From positions 248,001 through 312,000 of the forward strand of contig CAWGJS010000008.1 of NCBI GenBank assembly GCA_963822955.1: a stretch of DNA of 64,000 bases. The letters are read 5' to 3'. The stretch is from JAJYUU01 sp963822955. GTDB lineage: Bacteria > Actinomycetota > Actinomycetes > Streptosporangiales > Streptosporangiaceae. Every line of letters begins with the position of its first letter. Positions within the stretch are counted from its first letter, which is position 1. Shown one piece after another: positions 1-9,056 of this stretch. Below the pieces are notes generated by a model that saw nothing but the letters and a program-made list of their open reading frames with translations, searched no databases and had not been told where the DNA came from. Position numbers and translations under genes: made by a program.

Positions 1-38
1 CACCCGTTTGCACAAACTCCGCGGTCAGGCTGGCTCCT

Positions 39-647
39 ATGGACAATTCTCAACTCGGCCCGGTTAGCCCGGCTGGCGACTCCGCTCTGGCAGCGCGATC
101 CGGCCGGGTCAAGCGAGTCGTGACAACCGTCGCGGCCGGCGCGATCCTGCTCGGCAGCGGTGTGGCTATCGGCCTGGCGGTCACCTCTGGCGCCACGGCA
201 GCGACCACGCCCACTGTGGCCCGCGCTGCGGGACCCGGGGTCGGCAAGTGCGCCAAGATCGTTCAGGATCTTCGTAGCCATCCCGCCTTCGCCAGGAGCC
301 ACCCCGCCCTGGTTACGCGGGTGCGCGCATACTGCAGGAACCCGCTGCTGCGTCTGGTGGCCGTCGGCGGCGAGTACGGCCAGGTGACGTTCCAGACCAA
401 GAGCGGCCCGAAGACGGCCACGTTCGAGCGCGGCACCATTGACTCCGTCACCGGGTCCTCGTTCGTCGTCCAGGCCCCGGACGGCACGAAAGAGACCTGG
501 ACCGTCATCGCCAGTACCAAGATGCGAGAGATCGGCCATCCGCAGGCTAAGGCCCAGCTCACTACCGGCGACCAGGTCGTCGTCATCGGATTGGTGACGT
601 CCAGCGGCAAGGACGCCCGGCTGGTAGGGATCCGACAGGCCAGCTAG
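39..647 (+). CDS. Membrane-anchored exported protein, DUF5666-like
   Basis: The 202-residue product has a short cytosolic N-terminus, one hydrophobic segment at about residues 28-52 (signal peptide or anchor) and an extracytoplasmic C-terminal half. Residues 105-200 are rich in beta-type sequence (GQVTFQTKSG, GTIDSVTGSSFVV, TGDQVVVIG), like the small OB-like DUF5666 domain; that assignment is from pattern only. Two cysteines lie in the central region (KCAKI, YCRNP). It sits just upstream of, and in line with, a two-component system that may control it. No enzymatic motif is visible. Confidence 0.6.
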   Translation: MDNSQLGPVSPAGDSALAARSGRVKRVVTTVAAGAILLGSGVAIGLAVTSGATAATTPTVARAAGPGVGKCAKIVQDLRSHPAFARSHPALVTRVRAYCRNPLLRLVAVGGEYGQVTFQTKSGPKTATFERGTIDSVTGSSFVVQAPDGTKETWTVIASTKMREIGHPQAKAQLTTGDQVVVIGLVTSSGKDARLVGIRQAS

Positions 648-689
648 CCGCACCTCGCGAGCCCACGGCAGCCGCGACCGCGCGGCGGT

Positions 690-763
690 AAGGTGCAGCG
701 CAGCAAGGTGCAGCGCGGCAGATTGCAGCGCAGCGCGGCCGCGAAACGACGGCCGCGAACGAC
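690..763. repeat. Short direct repeats ahead of the two-component operon
   Basis: Three imperfect copies of AAGGTGCAGCGCAGC or ATTGCAGCGCAGC lie head to tail at 690-704, 705-721 and 722-735. Two copies of GGCCGCGAA(A)CGAC follow at 737-750 and 751-763, just before the regulator start codon at 776. OmpR-family regulators bind tandem direct repeats, so these are candidate autoregulatory sites. That role is inferred. Confidence 0.4.
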
Positions 764-775
764 GCCGGGAACGTA

Positions 776-1516
776 ATGACAGACAACGATCGCATTCCGC
801 AGGTGCTCGTCGTGGATGACGAGCCGAACATCCGTGAGCTCGTGCAAGTGGCACTGAAGTTCCACGGCTGCTCGGTGACCACGGCCGCCAGCGGCAAGGA
901 AGGGCTCCGGCAGGCCGAGGCGTTCAGGCCAGACCTGATCGTGCTGGACGTCATGCTGCCGGACATGGATGGCTTCGAGGTCTGCCGTCGGCTGCGCTCG
1001 GCCGGGAACGAAGTGCCGGTTATCTTCCTCACCGCGCGCGACACCTCGTCCGACACCGTCACCGGCCTCGCCATCGGCGGTGACGACTATGTGACCAAGC
1101 CCTTCTCGGTCGAGGCACTCGTCGCGCGGGTACGCGCGGTGCTCCGCCGGTCCTCCAGGACCACGGCCGGCGACCAGGCCGCCCCGGCCAGCGGCCCGCT
1201 CCGGGTAGCTGACCTGGAACTCGACGAGGACCGCTGGACGGTGCACCGGGGCGGAGTGCCGGTCGAGCTGTCCCCGACCGAATTCCGGCTGCTGGCCTAT
1301 CTCATGCGGCATCAGGGCCGGGTCCTGACCAGGGCGCAGCTGCTGGAGCGAGTCTGGGGCTGGGACTACGCCGGGGAGTCCCAGATCGTGGAGACCTACG
1401 TCAGCTACCTGCGTCGCAAGCTCGACCCGCTCGGGCCGCCGCTCATCCATACTCAGCGCGGTGTCGGCTACAGCCTGCGGCCAGAGCGCCAGGACCACCC
1501 GGACGGACGACCCTAG
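776..1516 (+). CDS. OmpR/PhoB-family response regulator
   Basis: This is a 246-residue DNA-binding response regulator. The receiver domain (about residues 9-120) has the acidic pair D14/D15, phospho-acceptor D58 in LIVLDVMLPDMDG, and K108 in the YVTKPF motif. A linker leads to a winged-helix domain (about 140-235) with the typical ELSPTEFRLLAYL and YVSYLRRKLD elements. It resembles the MprA/TcrA type of actinobacterial regulators. The ATG at 776 follows a weak CGGGA. The partner kinase starts 34 bp after the stop, so the two genes are very likely cotranscribed. Confidence 0.93.
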   Translation: MTDNDRIPQVLVVDDEPNIRELVQVALKFHGCSVTTAASGKEGLRQAEAFRPDLIVLDVMLPDMDGFEVCRRLRSAGNEVPVIFLTARDTSSDTVTGLAIGGDDYVTKPFSVEALVARVRAVLRRSSRTTAGDQAAPASGPLRVADLELDEDRWTVHRGGVPVELSPTEFRLLAYLMRHQGRVLTRAQLLERVWGWDYAGESQIVETYVSYLRRKLDPLGPPLIHTQRGVGYSLRPERQDHPDGRP

Positions 1517-1550
1517 ATGGCCGGCCCGCAGCCATGACGGGCGGCCGCCG

Positions 1551-3425
1551 ATGAGCCCCGCGCGGAGGCTGTCGCTGCGGGCGCGGATGCTCGTGATCAT
1601 CGTCGGCGTCACGACCATCCTGCTGCTGATCATGGGCACCGTGAGCACGTACCTGTTCGTCCGGCGCGTGGACGGTCAGACGGCTGCCGCCGCCAGGCGG
1701 CTGAACCAGCTAGCGACCTTCCTGGTGCAGTATCCCCAGGCCGCCGAGGCAAATGCGCAGACCGCCTCGGTCGTGAAGATCTCGCTGCGACCGGGGGTCA
1801 GCCTGGAGTCGCTGACCACCGGGCCGGCGACCGCGGCGCTTTCGGACGCGGTCAGGACGTGGCTGGCCGGCCAGAACATCGCGCAGGCCCGGGTTCTCGC
1901 CCGCGAGGGCCACCCCAGCGCGGCCGCCGCCGCGCTTGCGGCCGGCGGCTGCCAGCGGTTCCCGGGGAAGGGCTGCAGGCCGCTCGCGATAGCCCCGAAG
2001 ATCCAGGCGGTGGCCAGGCCAGTTCCGGCCTCCGCACCCGGCGTGGCGGCCCGCGGCGGTCCGGCCATCTTGTTCGTCGGCGAGCCGGTCAGCGCCGGCA
2101 GCGCGCAGGTCCGCGGATTCATCTTCGCCGAGCTGATCACCGGCGCCGCGCTGATCACCCTGCTCGCAGTCGCCGGCGAATGGCTGATCGGCCGTGGTCT
2201 CATCCCGCTCGACGACATGACCAGGACCGCCAAGGACATCACCCTGCGCGGCGACCTGACGGCACGGATGCCCGAAGCCGACGAGCAGACCGAGGTCGGC
2301 AGGCTCGGCTCCTCGATCAACACCATGCTCGACGGGATCCAGCATGCGTTCGGCTCGCGGCTGCGGTCGGAGCAGAAGGTGCGCGAATTCGCCGCCGACG
2401 CCTCACATGAACTGCGCACGCCGCTGACCACGATCCGCGGTTATGCCGAGCTGTACCGGCAGGGCGCCCTTGGTCCGGATCAGCTGCCGAACGCGATGCG
2501 CCGGATTGAGCAGGAAGCCGAGCGGATGAGCATGCTCGTCGCCGAGCTGCTGGAGCTCGCGCGCCTGGACCGCACCTCCTCGCTGGATCTCACCGAGACC
2601 GACCTGGCCGGCATCGTCAGGGACGCGGTGGCGGACGCCATCGCGGTGGAGCCGCGCCGCCCGGTGCGCGCCGAAGCGCCGCCGCGGCTCGTCGCGATCG
2701 TCGACGAGGCGCGCATCCGCCAGGTGCTGGCCAACCTCCTGGGCAACGTGCGCGCGCATACCCCGATGACCACGCCGGTGGCCGTGCGGCTTGGCCCGAT
2801 CAGCGGCGGTGTGCTGATCGAGGTCGCCGACGCCGGGCCGGGCATGTCCACCCAGGACGCGATCCGGGCCTTCGACCGGTTCCACCGGGCGGCTGAGCGG
2901 CCGGACGGGGAGGCCGCCGATGACGGGGAGGCCGCCGAGAAAGCCCACAATCAGGGCGGGAACGGGGCCGCCAGGGCCAGTGCGCCCGCCGGGGGACCGA
3001 TGGTGGCGAGACAGAACGGCCGCGCTTTCCGCGGCATGCACGCTGGCGGGTTCAGGCCAGCCCCCGTCAATGGGGCCCCGGTCAATGGAACTGCCGTCAA
3101 CGGAGCTGCCGTCAACGGGTCCGCGGTCAACGGAGCTGCCGTCAACGGGTCCGCGGTCAACGGAGCTGCCGTCAACGGGTCCGCGGTCAACGGAGCTGCG
3201 GTCAACGGCACAGCGGTCAGCGGATCAGACGCGAACGGGTCGGCCGTCGGCGGTGCGTCCGGCGACTCCGGCCGGGCCGAGCCGGAACGGACCAGTGGCA
3301 GCGGCCTCGGCCTGTCGATCGTGCAGGCGATCGCGAATGCGCACGGTGGCCGGGCGACCCTCGAGTCGTTCCCCGGTCAGGGCACCAAGGTGCGCGTCTG
3401 GCTGCCAGTCAGGATCGTTCCTTAA
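1551..3425 (+). CDS. Sensor histidine kinase with a repeat-expanded ATP lid
   Basis: The product is 624 residues from the ATG at 1551. The longer frame from 1461 overlaps the regulator and lacks a proper N-terminus. It has TM1 at about 13-35, an extracytoplasmic domain to about 189, TM2 at about 190-212, a HAMP linker, and a DHp domain with H286 in SHELRTPL. The HATPase_c domain follows, with a glycine box (DAGPGMS) and GSGLGLSIV. About 135 residues separate the F box (AFDRFHRA) from the second glycine box, where 15-20 is usual. The excess is a Pro/Ala/Gly region with VNGxA pentapeptide repeats. The 3' end overlaps the convergent next gene by 17 bp. Confidence 0.93.
   Translation: MSPARRLSLRARMLVIIVGVTTILLLIMGTVSTYLFVRRVDGQTAAAARRLNQLATFLVQYPQAAEANAQTASVVKISLRPGVSLESLTTGPATAALSDAVRTWLAGQNIAQARVLAREGHPSAAAAALAAGGCQRFPGKGCRPLAIAPKIQAVARPVPASAPGVAARGGPAILFVGEPVSAGSAQVRGFIFAELITGAALITLLAVAGEWLIGRGLIPLDDMTRTAKDITLRGDLTARMPEADEQTEVGRLGSSINTMLDGIQHAFGSRLRSEQKVREFAADASHELRTPLTTIRGYAELYRQGALGPDQLPNAMRRIEQEAERMSMLVAELLELARLDRTSSLDLTETDLAGIVRDAVADAIAVEPRRPVRAEAPPRLVAIVDEARIRQVLANLLGNVRAHTPMTTPVAVRLGPISGGVLIEVADAGPGMSTQDAIRAFDRFHRAAERPDGEAADDGEAAEKAHNQGGNGAARASAPAGGPMVARQNGRAFRGMHAGGFRPAPVNGAPVNGTAVNGAAVNGSAVNGAAVNGSAVNGAAVNGSAVNGAAVNGTAVSGSDANGSAVGGASGDSGRAEPERTSGSGLGLSIVQAIANAHGGRATLESFPGQGTKVRVWLPVRIVP
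3066..3230 (+). repeat. Tandem 15-bp repeat (VNGxA units) inside the kinase gene
   Basis: Eleven consecutive 15-bp units of the form GTCAACGGNNCNGCN encode V-N-G-(A/S/T)-A. The units at 3096-3125, 3126-3155 and 3156-3185 form three identical 30-bp copies, and flanking units have diverged. Copy number could change by slippage without altering the frame, because the period is a multiple of three. Confidence 0.95.
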
Positions 3426-4086
3426 GCCAGTCGTCATCGGCCTGTTCGGGTTCATCGGCCGGAACGGACGGCTCCGGCAAGTGCTCGAACATGTAATAGA
3501 CCGCCAGCAAGCCAAAGATAATCAGTGCCGCCAGAGGCCTGAAGAAGGCGATGAGCGTCCCGGCCAGGTAACCGCCGTTCCCGGCAGTGAAGCGGAACGT
3601 CGTCAGCCGCGGCGTCCGGACCCTCTGCCGCGCTCCCAGCTCTTCCTGGTGGGCGGCAAGATAGATCCACATCGAGGCGTAGCCGATCGAGATCACGATC
3701 ATCACGAGGCCATAGGTCACCGCCGCCACGCTGGCCGGACTGCCAGAGCCACCGTGGTCGGCCAGGTGGTCGGCTACCAGCGCAGTCGGGAACGGGATCG
3801 CCACGATGCCCATGAGCAGCAGGAGGTTCAGGATCAGCACCGGCCGGTCGACCTTGCTGACCCTGGCGAGGAGGGTGTGGTGGTTCAGCCACATGATCCC
3901 GATCGTCATGAAGCTGACCACGTAGGCCAGGTACCCGGGCCACGAGCGCCCGAGGTACGCAGCAGTGAGCGCCGGATGCCCGGCGCCTGAGGTCTGGCTG
4001 GCGATCGGCAGCAGGTTGAACACCAGGACGGTGATCGCTACCGCGAAGACCCCGTCACTGAATGACTCAGCCCGCCGCGAGTCCAC
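3409..4086 (-). CDS. TMEM175-family (DUF1211) membrane protein
   Basis: The 225-residue multi-spanning protein has an N-terminal FSDGVFAVAITVLVF motif, diagnostic of the TMEM175/DUF1211 family, and further hydrophobic segments to about residue 205, then a charged acidic tail (EPEQADDDW). Some bacterial members are potassium channels; whether this one conducts is not shown here. The GTG start at 4086 directly abuts the TGA (4089-4087) of the upstream oxidoreductase gene, which implies translational coupling. The 3' end overlaps the convergent kinase gene by 17 bp. Confidence 0.85.
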   Translation of the reverse strand: MDSRRAESFSDGVFAVAITVLVFNLLPIASQTSGAGHPALTAAYLGRSWPGYLAYVVSFMTIGIMWLNHHTLLARVSKVDRPVLILNLLLLMGIVAIPFPTALVADHLADHGGSGSPASVAAVTYGLVMIVISIGYASMWIYLAAHQEELGARQRVRTPRLTTFRFTAGNGGYLAGTLIAFFRPLAALIIFGLLAVYYMFEHLPEPSVPADEPEQADDDWLKERS

Positions 4087-6264
4087 TCACGCCTGGTCTT
4101 CGGCTCCGGCTGCGGGGCCGGGTGGCCCGACGGCAGCCGGCACGGCCAGGGACCGGACCAGCAGCTGCGCCACGTCGACCACCTCGAGCGACTCCTTCGC
4201 CTCCCCGGCGCCCTTCTTCGCGGCGACCGCATCGCCGAGCATCACCAGGCAGAACGGGCAGCCGGTTGAGATGGTATCGGGGTTGGTGCCGAGCGCCTCG
4301 TCGATGCGCTCGGTGTTGATCCGCTTGCCGATCCGCTCTTCCATCCACATCCGGGCGCCGCCGGCGCCGCAGCAGAAGCCGCGCTCCTTGCACCGGTGCA
4401 TCTCCTGCGCCTGCACTCCCGGCACGTGCTCCATGATCTCCCGCGGCGGGGTGAACACCCGGTTGTGGCGGCCGAGGAAGCACGGGTCGTGGTAGGTCAC
4501 CTTCTCCTCGATCGGCGTCACCGGCCGGATCTTGCCGTCGGCGACGAGCTGCGCCAGCAGCTGGGTGTGGTGGATGACCTCGTAGTTGCCGCCGAGCTGG
4601 GGGTACTCGCGGGAGATGGTGTTGAAGCAGTGCGGGCAGCTGGCCACGATCTTGCGGGCGCCCGCCTCGTTCAGCGTCTCGATGTTCTGCTGGGCGAGCA
4701 TGCTGAAGACGAACTCGTTGCCCATCCGCCGGGCCGGGTCGCCGGTGCAGGACTCGGCCGGTCCTAGTACGGCGAAGCTGACCCCGGCGGCGTGCAGCAG
4801 CTGCGCGATCGCCTTGGTGGTCTTCTTCGCCCGGTCCTCGAGGGCGCCGGCGCACCCGACCCAGAACAGGTACTCGACGTCGTCCCCGATCGGGCCGTCG
4901 ACGACCGGGACCTCGAAGTTAAGCTCGGAGATCCACTCCGTTCTCTTGCTGCCGCCCATGCCCCACGGGTCACCCTTGTTCTCCAGGTTCCGCAGCATCG
5001 TGCCGGCTTCGGTCGGGAATGCCGATTCCACCAGCACCTGATGCCGGCGCATCCCGGTGATGTGGTCGATGTGCTCGATGTCGACCGGGCACTCCTCGAC
5101 GCACGCGCCGCAGTTCGTGCACGACCAGAGCTCGTCGGGATGGATGACGCCGTGCGACTCCTCATCACCGATGATCGGGCGGGCCGCCTCGGCCTTGACT
5201 GCGTCCGGAAGCGCCTCGCGGGCCTCGTCCGACTCCGCCAGCAGGTACGGCGCCTTGGCGAACGCGTGGTCGCGCAGCTCCAGGATGATCATCTTGGGCG
5301 ACAGCGGCTTGCCCGTCGCCCAGGCCGGGCACTGCGACTGGCACCGGCCGCACTCGGTGCAGGTGGCCAGGTCGAGCATGGCCTTCCAGTTCAGATCCTC
5401 GATCTTGCCAACGCCGAACACGTCCTCGTCCGGGTCAGCCTCCTCGAAGTCGAGCACCTTGCCGTTCGACCGCATCGGCTGCAGCGGGCCGAGCGCGTCC
5501 GGCCGCCGCGAGAACAGCACGTTGATCGGCGCGATCGCGATGTGCAGATGCTTGGAGTAGGTGACGAACACGCCGAAGGCCAGGATCACGGCGAGCTGCA
5601 GCAGGATAAAGGTGGTCTCGATGCCCTGGTTAGCCGCACCGAGCGGGCGCAGCCAGCTAGCCACGATCTCGGACGCGAACGCGCCGTGCGGATAGGGGAA
5701 GTCGCCGGTGTTGATCTGCGCGCCCCGGTAGATCAGCAGGGTCGCGATCACCAGGAAGATGCCGAGGAGCACCAGCCAGGCCGCCCCGGTATGCGACCCG
5801 GCGAAGCGGGACTTGCGCCCCTCTCGCCTGGGATCGGAGCTGAGCCTGATGATCGCGAACGTAATGATCCCGGCCAGCACCGCGACGGCGAACAGGTCCT
5901 CAATGAAGCCAACCCAGGCCCACGTCCCAAACAAGACGATCGCGAAATGCTTGCTGAACAGGGCGCCGTACGCCTCGATGATGGTCAGGATCAGCACGAT
6001 GAAGCCCCAGAACGTCAGCGCATGCGCGGCGCCCGGCACCGTCCACTTGAGCAGCTTGCGCTGGCCGATCACCTCGGTCACCTGGGTCTCGCCCTGCTCT
6101 GCGGGGTGCTCGCGCAGCGCCGCTAGCCGCTCAGGGGCGGGCTGACCGCTCCGGCCGAGCCGGTAGAGCCAGAACAGGCGACGGCCGGCGATGGCGCCCG
6201 CGACGACCGTCAGGGCCAGTCCGATGATGATCCGAAGCGCCAAGGCGACCTCCAGGTAGGGCAA
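4087..6264 (-). CDS. Membrane-bound (Fe-S) oxidoreductase, EtfD/Rv0338c-like
   Basis: The 725-residue protein has an N-terminal multi-spanning membrane domain (about residues 1-255) like the NarI-type haem subunit. Two 4Fe-4S motifs follow, CTECGRCQSQCP near 300 and CTNCGACVEECP near 380. The C-terminal half carries CCG-type cysteine clusters (WVGCAG, SCPHCFNT, DPCFLGRHN, CKERGFCCGAGG), as in heterodisulfide reductase subunits. Homologues such as mycobacterial Rv0338c are proposed to pass electrons from electron-transfer flavoprotein to menaquinone during fatty-acid oxidation. The start is TTG at 6264; TACGCT lies 8 nt upstream with no clear ribosome-binding site, so a leaderless start is possible. 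Confidence 0.9.
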   Translation of the reverse strand: MPYLEVALALRIIIGLALTVVAGAIAGRRLFWLYRLGRSGQPAPERLAALREHPAEQGETQVTEVIGQRKLLKWTVPGAAHALTFWGFIVLILTIIEAYGALFSKHFAIVLFGTWAWVGFIEDLFAVAVLAGIITFAIIRLSSDPRREGRKSRFAGSHTGAAWLVLLGIFLVIATLLIYRGAQINTGDFPYPHGAFASEIVASWLRPLGAANQGIETTFILLQLAVILAFGVFVTYSKHLHIAIAPINVLFSRRPDALGPLQPMRSNGKVLDFEEADPDEDVFGVGKIEDLNWKAMLDLATCTECGRCQSQCPAWATGKPLSPKMIILELRDHAFAKAPYLLAESDEAREALPDAVKAEAARPIIGDEESHGVIHPDELWSCTNCGACVEECPVDIEHIDHITGMRRHQVLVESAFPTEAGTMLRNLENKGDPWGMGGSKRTEWISELNFEVPVVDGPIGDDVEYLFWVGCAGALEDRAKKTTKAIAQLLHAAGVSFAVLGPAESCTGDPARRMGNEFVFSMLAQQNIETLNEAGARKIVASCPHCFNTISREYPQLGGNYEVIHHTQLLAQLVADGKIRPVTPIEEKVTYHDPCFLGRHNRVFTPPREIMEHVPGVQAQEMHRCKERGFCCGAGGARMWMEERIGKRINTERIDEALGTNPDTISTGCPFCLVMLGDAVAAKKGAGEAKESLEVVDVAQLLVRSLAVPAAVGPPGPAAGAEDQA

Positions 6265-6402
6265 TGGGAGACAGCGTAACGCTCACAGACCTGGGCACCC
6301 GTGTCCAGTGCGTCCGAACTGCCGCTAGCCTGATTCGCTAGTCACTGGATGCGGTCAGCGGGCGCTCGGGTCGGGGTCCGCCGTGCGGAGTGAGCGAGGA
6401 TC

Positions 6403-7806
6403 ATGGACGAGCAGGCCAGGCAGGGACCTTCCGCGCCTGGCACTCAGATTGCCGGGACGGGCCGGCCCTGGTCAGGCCCTGGCCGCTGGGCGGCACTGGG
6501 CGGCTCAGCCACTCTGCTCGTGCTCGCCAGCCTGATAGCCGACGGCCTGGCGTTCGCCGCTAAGGAGGCCTGCCGGGCCGGCGCCTGGAACTACGGCGTC
6601 GAGCAGTACCAGGCGCACTGCTACACCGACATCTACCCGCTGTACTTCGCCGAGGGCCTGTCCTCCGGCAAGGTTCCCTACCTGGACCACCACGTCGAGT
6701 ATCCGGTGATCATCGGCGCCGTCATGCAGGCCGCGGCGTGGGTCGTCCGGTCCACCGCCAACCCTTTTACCAGAGGCCTGGCGTATTTCGATGTGACGGT
6801 GGCCCTGCTGGCCATCTTCCTGATCGCCGGAGTGCTCGCCACGGCCTACTGCGCCGGTCCCGCGCGCCGCTGGACGGCGCTGCTTGTCGCGTTCTCGCCG
6901 GCCCTCGTCTTGTCGGCGTTCATCAACTGGGACCTCATCGCGATGGGCCTGATGATGATGGCCCTTGCCGCCTGGGCTGCCAGGCGGCCGGTGCTGGCCG
7001 GGGTGCTGCTGGGCCTGGCGGTAGCAACCAAGTTCTATCCGGTCGTGGTGCTGTGGCCGCTGTTCCTGCTCTGCCTGCGAGCGGGCAGGCTGCGGGCCTT
7101 CTGGATCACGGTCGGATCGGCGGCGGCGGCCTGGCTGGCCGTCAACGTGCCGGTCGCCATCGTCGCGCCGCAGGGCTGGGCCAGGTTCTACGTCTTTAAC
7201 AGCCAGCGCGGGGCCGACTGGGGCAGCATCTGGTTCTTCTTCCAGCACATGCAGTGGCCGGGCATCGATACCTCGTCCGTCCCGGCGCTGAACCTGCTGT
7301 CGCTCGGGACCTTCGCAGTGGCATGCGCGGCGATCGCCGTCCTGGCCCTGGCCGCCCCGCAGCGTCCGCGCCTGGCGCAACTGATCTTCCTCACCACGGC
7401 CGCGTTCCTTCTCACCAACAAGGTATGGTCCCCGCAGTACGTCGTCTGGCTGGTCCCGCTAGTCGTGCTGGCCCGCCCCAAGATCGTCGGATACCTGATC
7501 TGGCAGGTCGCTGAAGTCGGGTACTTCTACGCCATCTGGGCGTACCTGATCACGGAGCTTCAGGGCGCGAGCACACCCGGCGCGATCGGCGGCGGCCTGT
7601 ACTTCACGGCCGTGCTGGCCCGCTTCCTTACCGTGCTGCTGCTCTGCGGGCTGGTCGTCCTGGAAGCGCTGCGCCCTGAGCGGGACGTGGTGCGGTCAGC
7701 GGGCGTCGACGACCCGGCCGGTGGGGTGCTGGCCGGGGCCCCGGACCGGGTGGCCCTGCGGGCTGGCCTGCGGCAGCGAGCGGCTCCGGTTCAGCCGGCC
7801 CACTGA
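6403..7806 (+). CDS. Polyprenol-phosphate-dependent mannosyltransferase-like protein (GT87/DUF2029)
   Basis: The 467-residue protein has about ten hydrophobic segments. The first loop after TM1 holds the acidic stretch DIYPLYFAEG and DHHVEYP, typical of GT-C glycosyltransferases of the GT87 family, in which aspartates in that loop are catalytic. Family members add mannose from polyprenyl-phosphomannose to lipomannan or arabinomannan in actinobacteria; the acceptor here is unknown. The ATG at 6403 is preceded by GCGAGGATC. Its 3' end overlaps the convergent PIG-V-like gene by 16 bp, which suggests a paired role in envelope glycan assembly. Confidence 0.82.
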   Translation: MDEQARQGPSAPGTQIAGTGRPWSGPGRWAALGGSATLLVLASLIADGLAFAAKEACRAGAWNYGVEQYQAHCYTDIYPLYFAEGLSSGKVPYLDHHVEYPVIIGAVMQAAAWVVRSTANPFTRGLAYFDVTVALLAIFLIAGVLATAYCAGPARRWTALLVAFSPALVLSAFINWDLIAMGLMMMALAAWAARRPVLAGVLLGLAVATKFYPVVVLWPLFLLCLRAGRLRAFWITVGSAAAAWLAVNVPVAIVAPQGWARFYVFNSQRGADWGSIWFFFQHMQWPGIDTSSVPALNLLSLGTFAVACAAIAVLALAAPQRPRLAQLIFLTTAAFLLTNKVWSPQYVVWLVPLVVLARPKIVGYLIWQVAEVGYFYAIWAYLITELQGASTPGAIGGGLYFTAVLARFLTVLLLCGLVVLEALRPERDVVRSAGVDDPAGGVLAGAPDRVALRAGLRQRAAPVQPAH

Positions 7807-8969
7807 CCCGACAGGTACAGCATTCCGAGCACGACGGCGACCGGTCCGCTGATGGCGAGGTAGGCGCTGGTGATCCAGGTCCTCCGGGCAGCAAGCCTGG
7901 CCAGCCCGACCCAGACCGGGAACAGCACGAGCAGGGTGCGCGGGCACGTCTCGTACCAGGTCGACGTGCCGAAGGCGAGGACGGCCAGCCCGCAGTACAC
8001 CGCCTCGGGCCACTGCCGCCAGCAGGCGAAGGCGAGTGCGGCGATGAGCATGGCGGCCATCGCGCCAAGCTCTACCTGGAACTCGAAGGCCGTGCTCGCG
8101 CTGAAGGCGTGCCTGAAGGCGGCCCACCAGGTCGTCCTGAGCGCTTGCGCAGGCGTGGACAGGTGCAGGTCCCAGCCAGCTCGCAGCGCCCGCGACCACG
8201 TCATCCAGCTGCCCGTCTGCGTCCGCAGGTAGATCTCGTAGGCGGCCGGGCCGGCCAGCGCGGCACATGCGATGGCCGCGTTTGCCAGCCGCCGGCGTCC
8301 CGTCTCCCGTAGCAGTGCCATCAGCGCCAGCGCCGGGATCAGGAAGAGCGCGTCCGGGCGCACGAGCCCGGCCAGGCCCGCTAGCAGCGCCGCCCGCCAC
8401 CACCGGCCGCTGTTTGCGGCCCGCCAGGCCGGGACCGCGAAGGCCAGGAACAGCGCTTCGGAGTAGCCGACCATCAGGAAGATGGCGGCGGGCGCGGTGA
8501 CCAGGTAGATGACCGCGCGCCGGTGGCCCGCCAGCCGGGCCAGCGAGACGACCGCGAAGCAGCCGGCCACAGCGGAGACAGCGAGCTCGGACAGTACCCA
8601 GTTGCGCAGCAGCAGGTGCGCGGCGCTGAGCACCATCGGATAGCCAGGAAAGAAGGCCGCGTTGTTGGGGATCGCATGGGGGCCGAAGTAGCCATACTGT
8701 GCGATATCGCGCAGAAGCACGGCATCCCACCGCTCGAAGCCGCCGGTCAGCGGCGCATGCGCGAGCGTGCTGCGGAAGGCCCAGGCTGCCGCCCAGGCAA
8801 GGACCAGCAGGGCCGCATGCGCGGCGGCCCAGATGCCGAGCGCGGCACGGTCGTCGGGGCTGAGACGGGCAAGCCAGCGACTGACTCCCGTTTGCCGGCT
8901 GGGCGGCCGTTGCGCCGGGAGGCGAATGTGGTCCCCAGTGGCCGCAGAGCCGGCGTCGTGCTGCAGCAT
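7791..8969 (-). CDS. PIG-V-like mannosyltransferase family membrane protein
   Basis: The product is about 392 residues. I prefer the ATG at 8969, which has AGGGGGA just upstream, over the TTG at 8999. It is multi-spanning, with GGFERWDAVLLRDIAQYGY after TM1 and NNAAFFPGYPM, the signature arrangement of PIG-V/GPI-mannosyltransferase-II-like GT-C enzymes. The W-D pair in the first loop is the expected catalytic region. Actinobacterial members are thought to mannosylate envelope lipids or proteins; the substrate cannot be read from sequence. Confidence 0.82.
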   Translation of the reverse strand: MLQHDAGSAATGDHIRLPAQRPPSRQTGVSRWLARLSPDDRAALGIWAAAHAALLVLAWAAAWAFRSTLAHAPLTGGFERWDAVLLRDIAQYGYFGPHAIPNNAAFFPGYPMVLSAAHLLLRNWVLSELAVSAVAGCFAVVSLARLAGHRRAVIYLVTAPAAIFLMVGYSEALFLAFAVPAWRAANSGRWWRAALLAGLAGLVRPDALFLIPALALMALLRETGRRRLANAAIACAALAGPAAYEIYLRTQTGSWMTWSRALRAGWDLHLSTPAQALRTTWWAAFRHAFSASTAFEFQVELGAMAAMLIAALAFACWRQWPEAVYCGLAVLAFGTSTWYETCPRTLLVLFPVWVGLARLAARRTWITSAYLAISGPVAVVLGMLYLSGQWAG

Positions 8970-9040
8970 CCGTCCCCCTGACAGCCGTTCTGGACGCAAG
9001 ATTAAGCGCTGAGTAACAGAGCGTCAGCAGAACAGCGCCA

Positions 9041-9056
9041 AGTTCGGCCGCGAACT
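9041..9056. promoter_or_regulatory. 16-bp palindrome in the region upstream of dnaK
   Basis: AGTTCG-GCCG-CGAACT is a perfect inverted repeat with 6-bp arms, in the 354-bp spacer between the PIG-V-like gene and dnaK. It could bind a dimeric regulator of either gene. It is not a HAIR site, and it is the reverse orientation of the actinobacterial LexA half-sites, so no regulator is named. Confidence 0.3.

Noticed and set aside
3066..3230. CRISPR-like repeat array
   Set aside because: The 15/30-bp units are contiguous, coding and without spacers.
2920..3990. 356-codon plus frame across the kinase end and the TMEM175-like gene
   Set aside because: It reads the repeat region in a wrong frame (repeated PSTELPSTG) and then antisense to a membrane protein gene.
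4792..6126. 444-codon frame antisense to the EtfD-like gene
   Set aside because: Low-information Arg/Leu/Ala composition; the opposite strand carries clear Fe-S motifs.
9041..9056. LexA (SOS) box
   Set aside because: Actinobacterial LexA sites are CGAAC-N4-GTTCG; this repeat has the half-sites in the opposite order.
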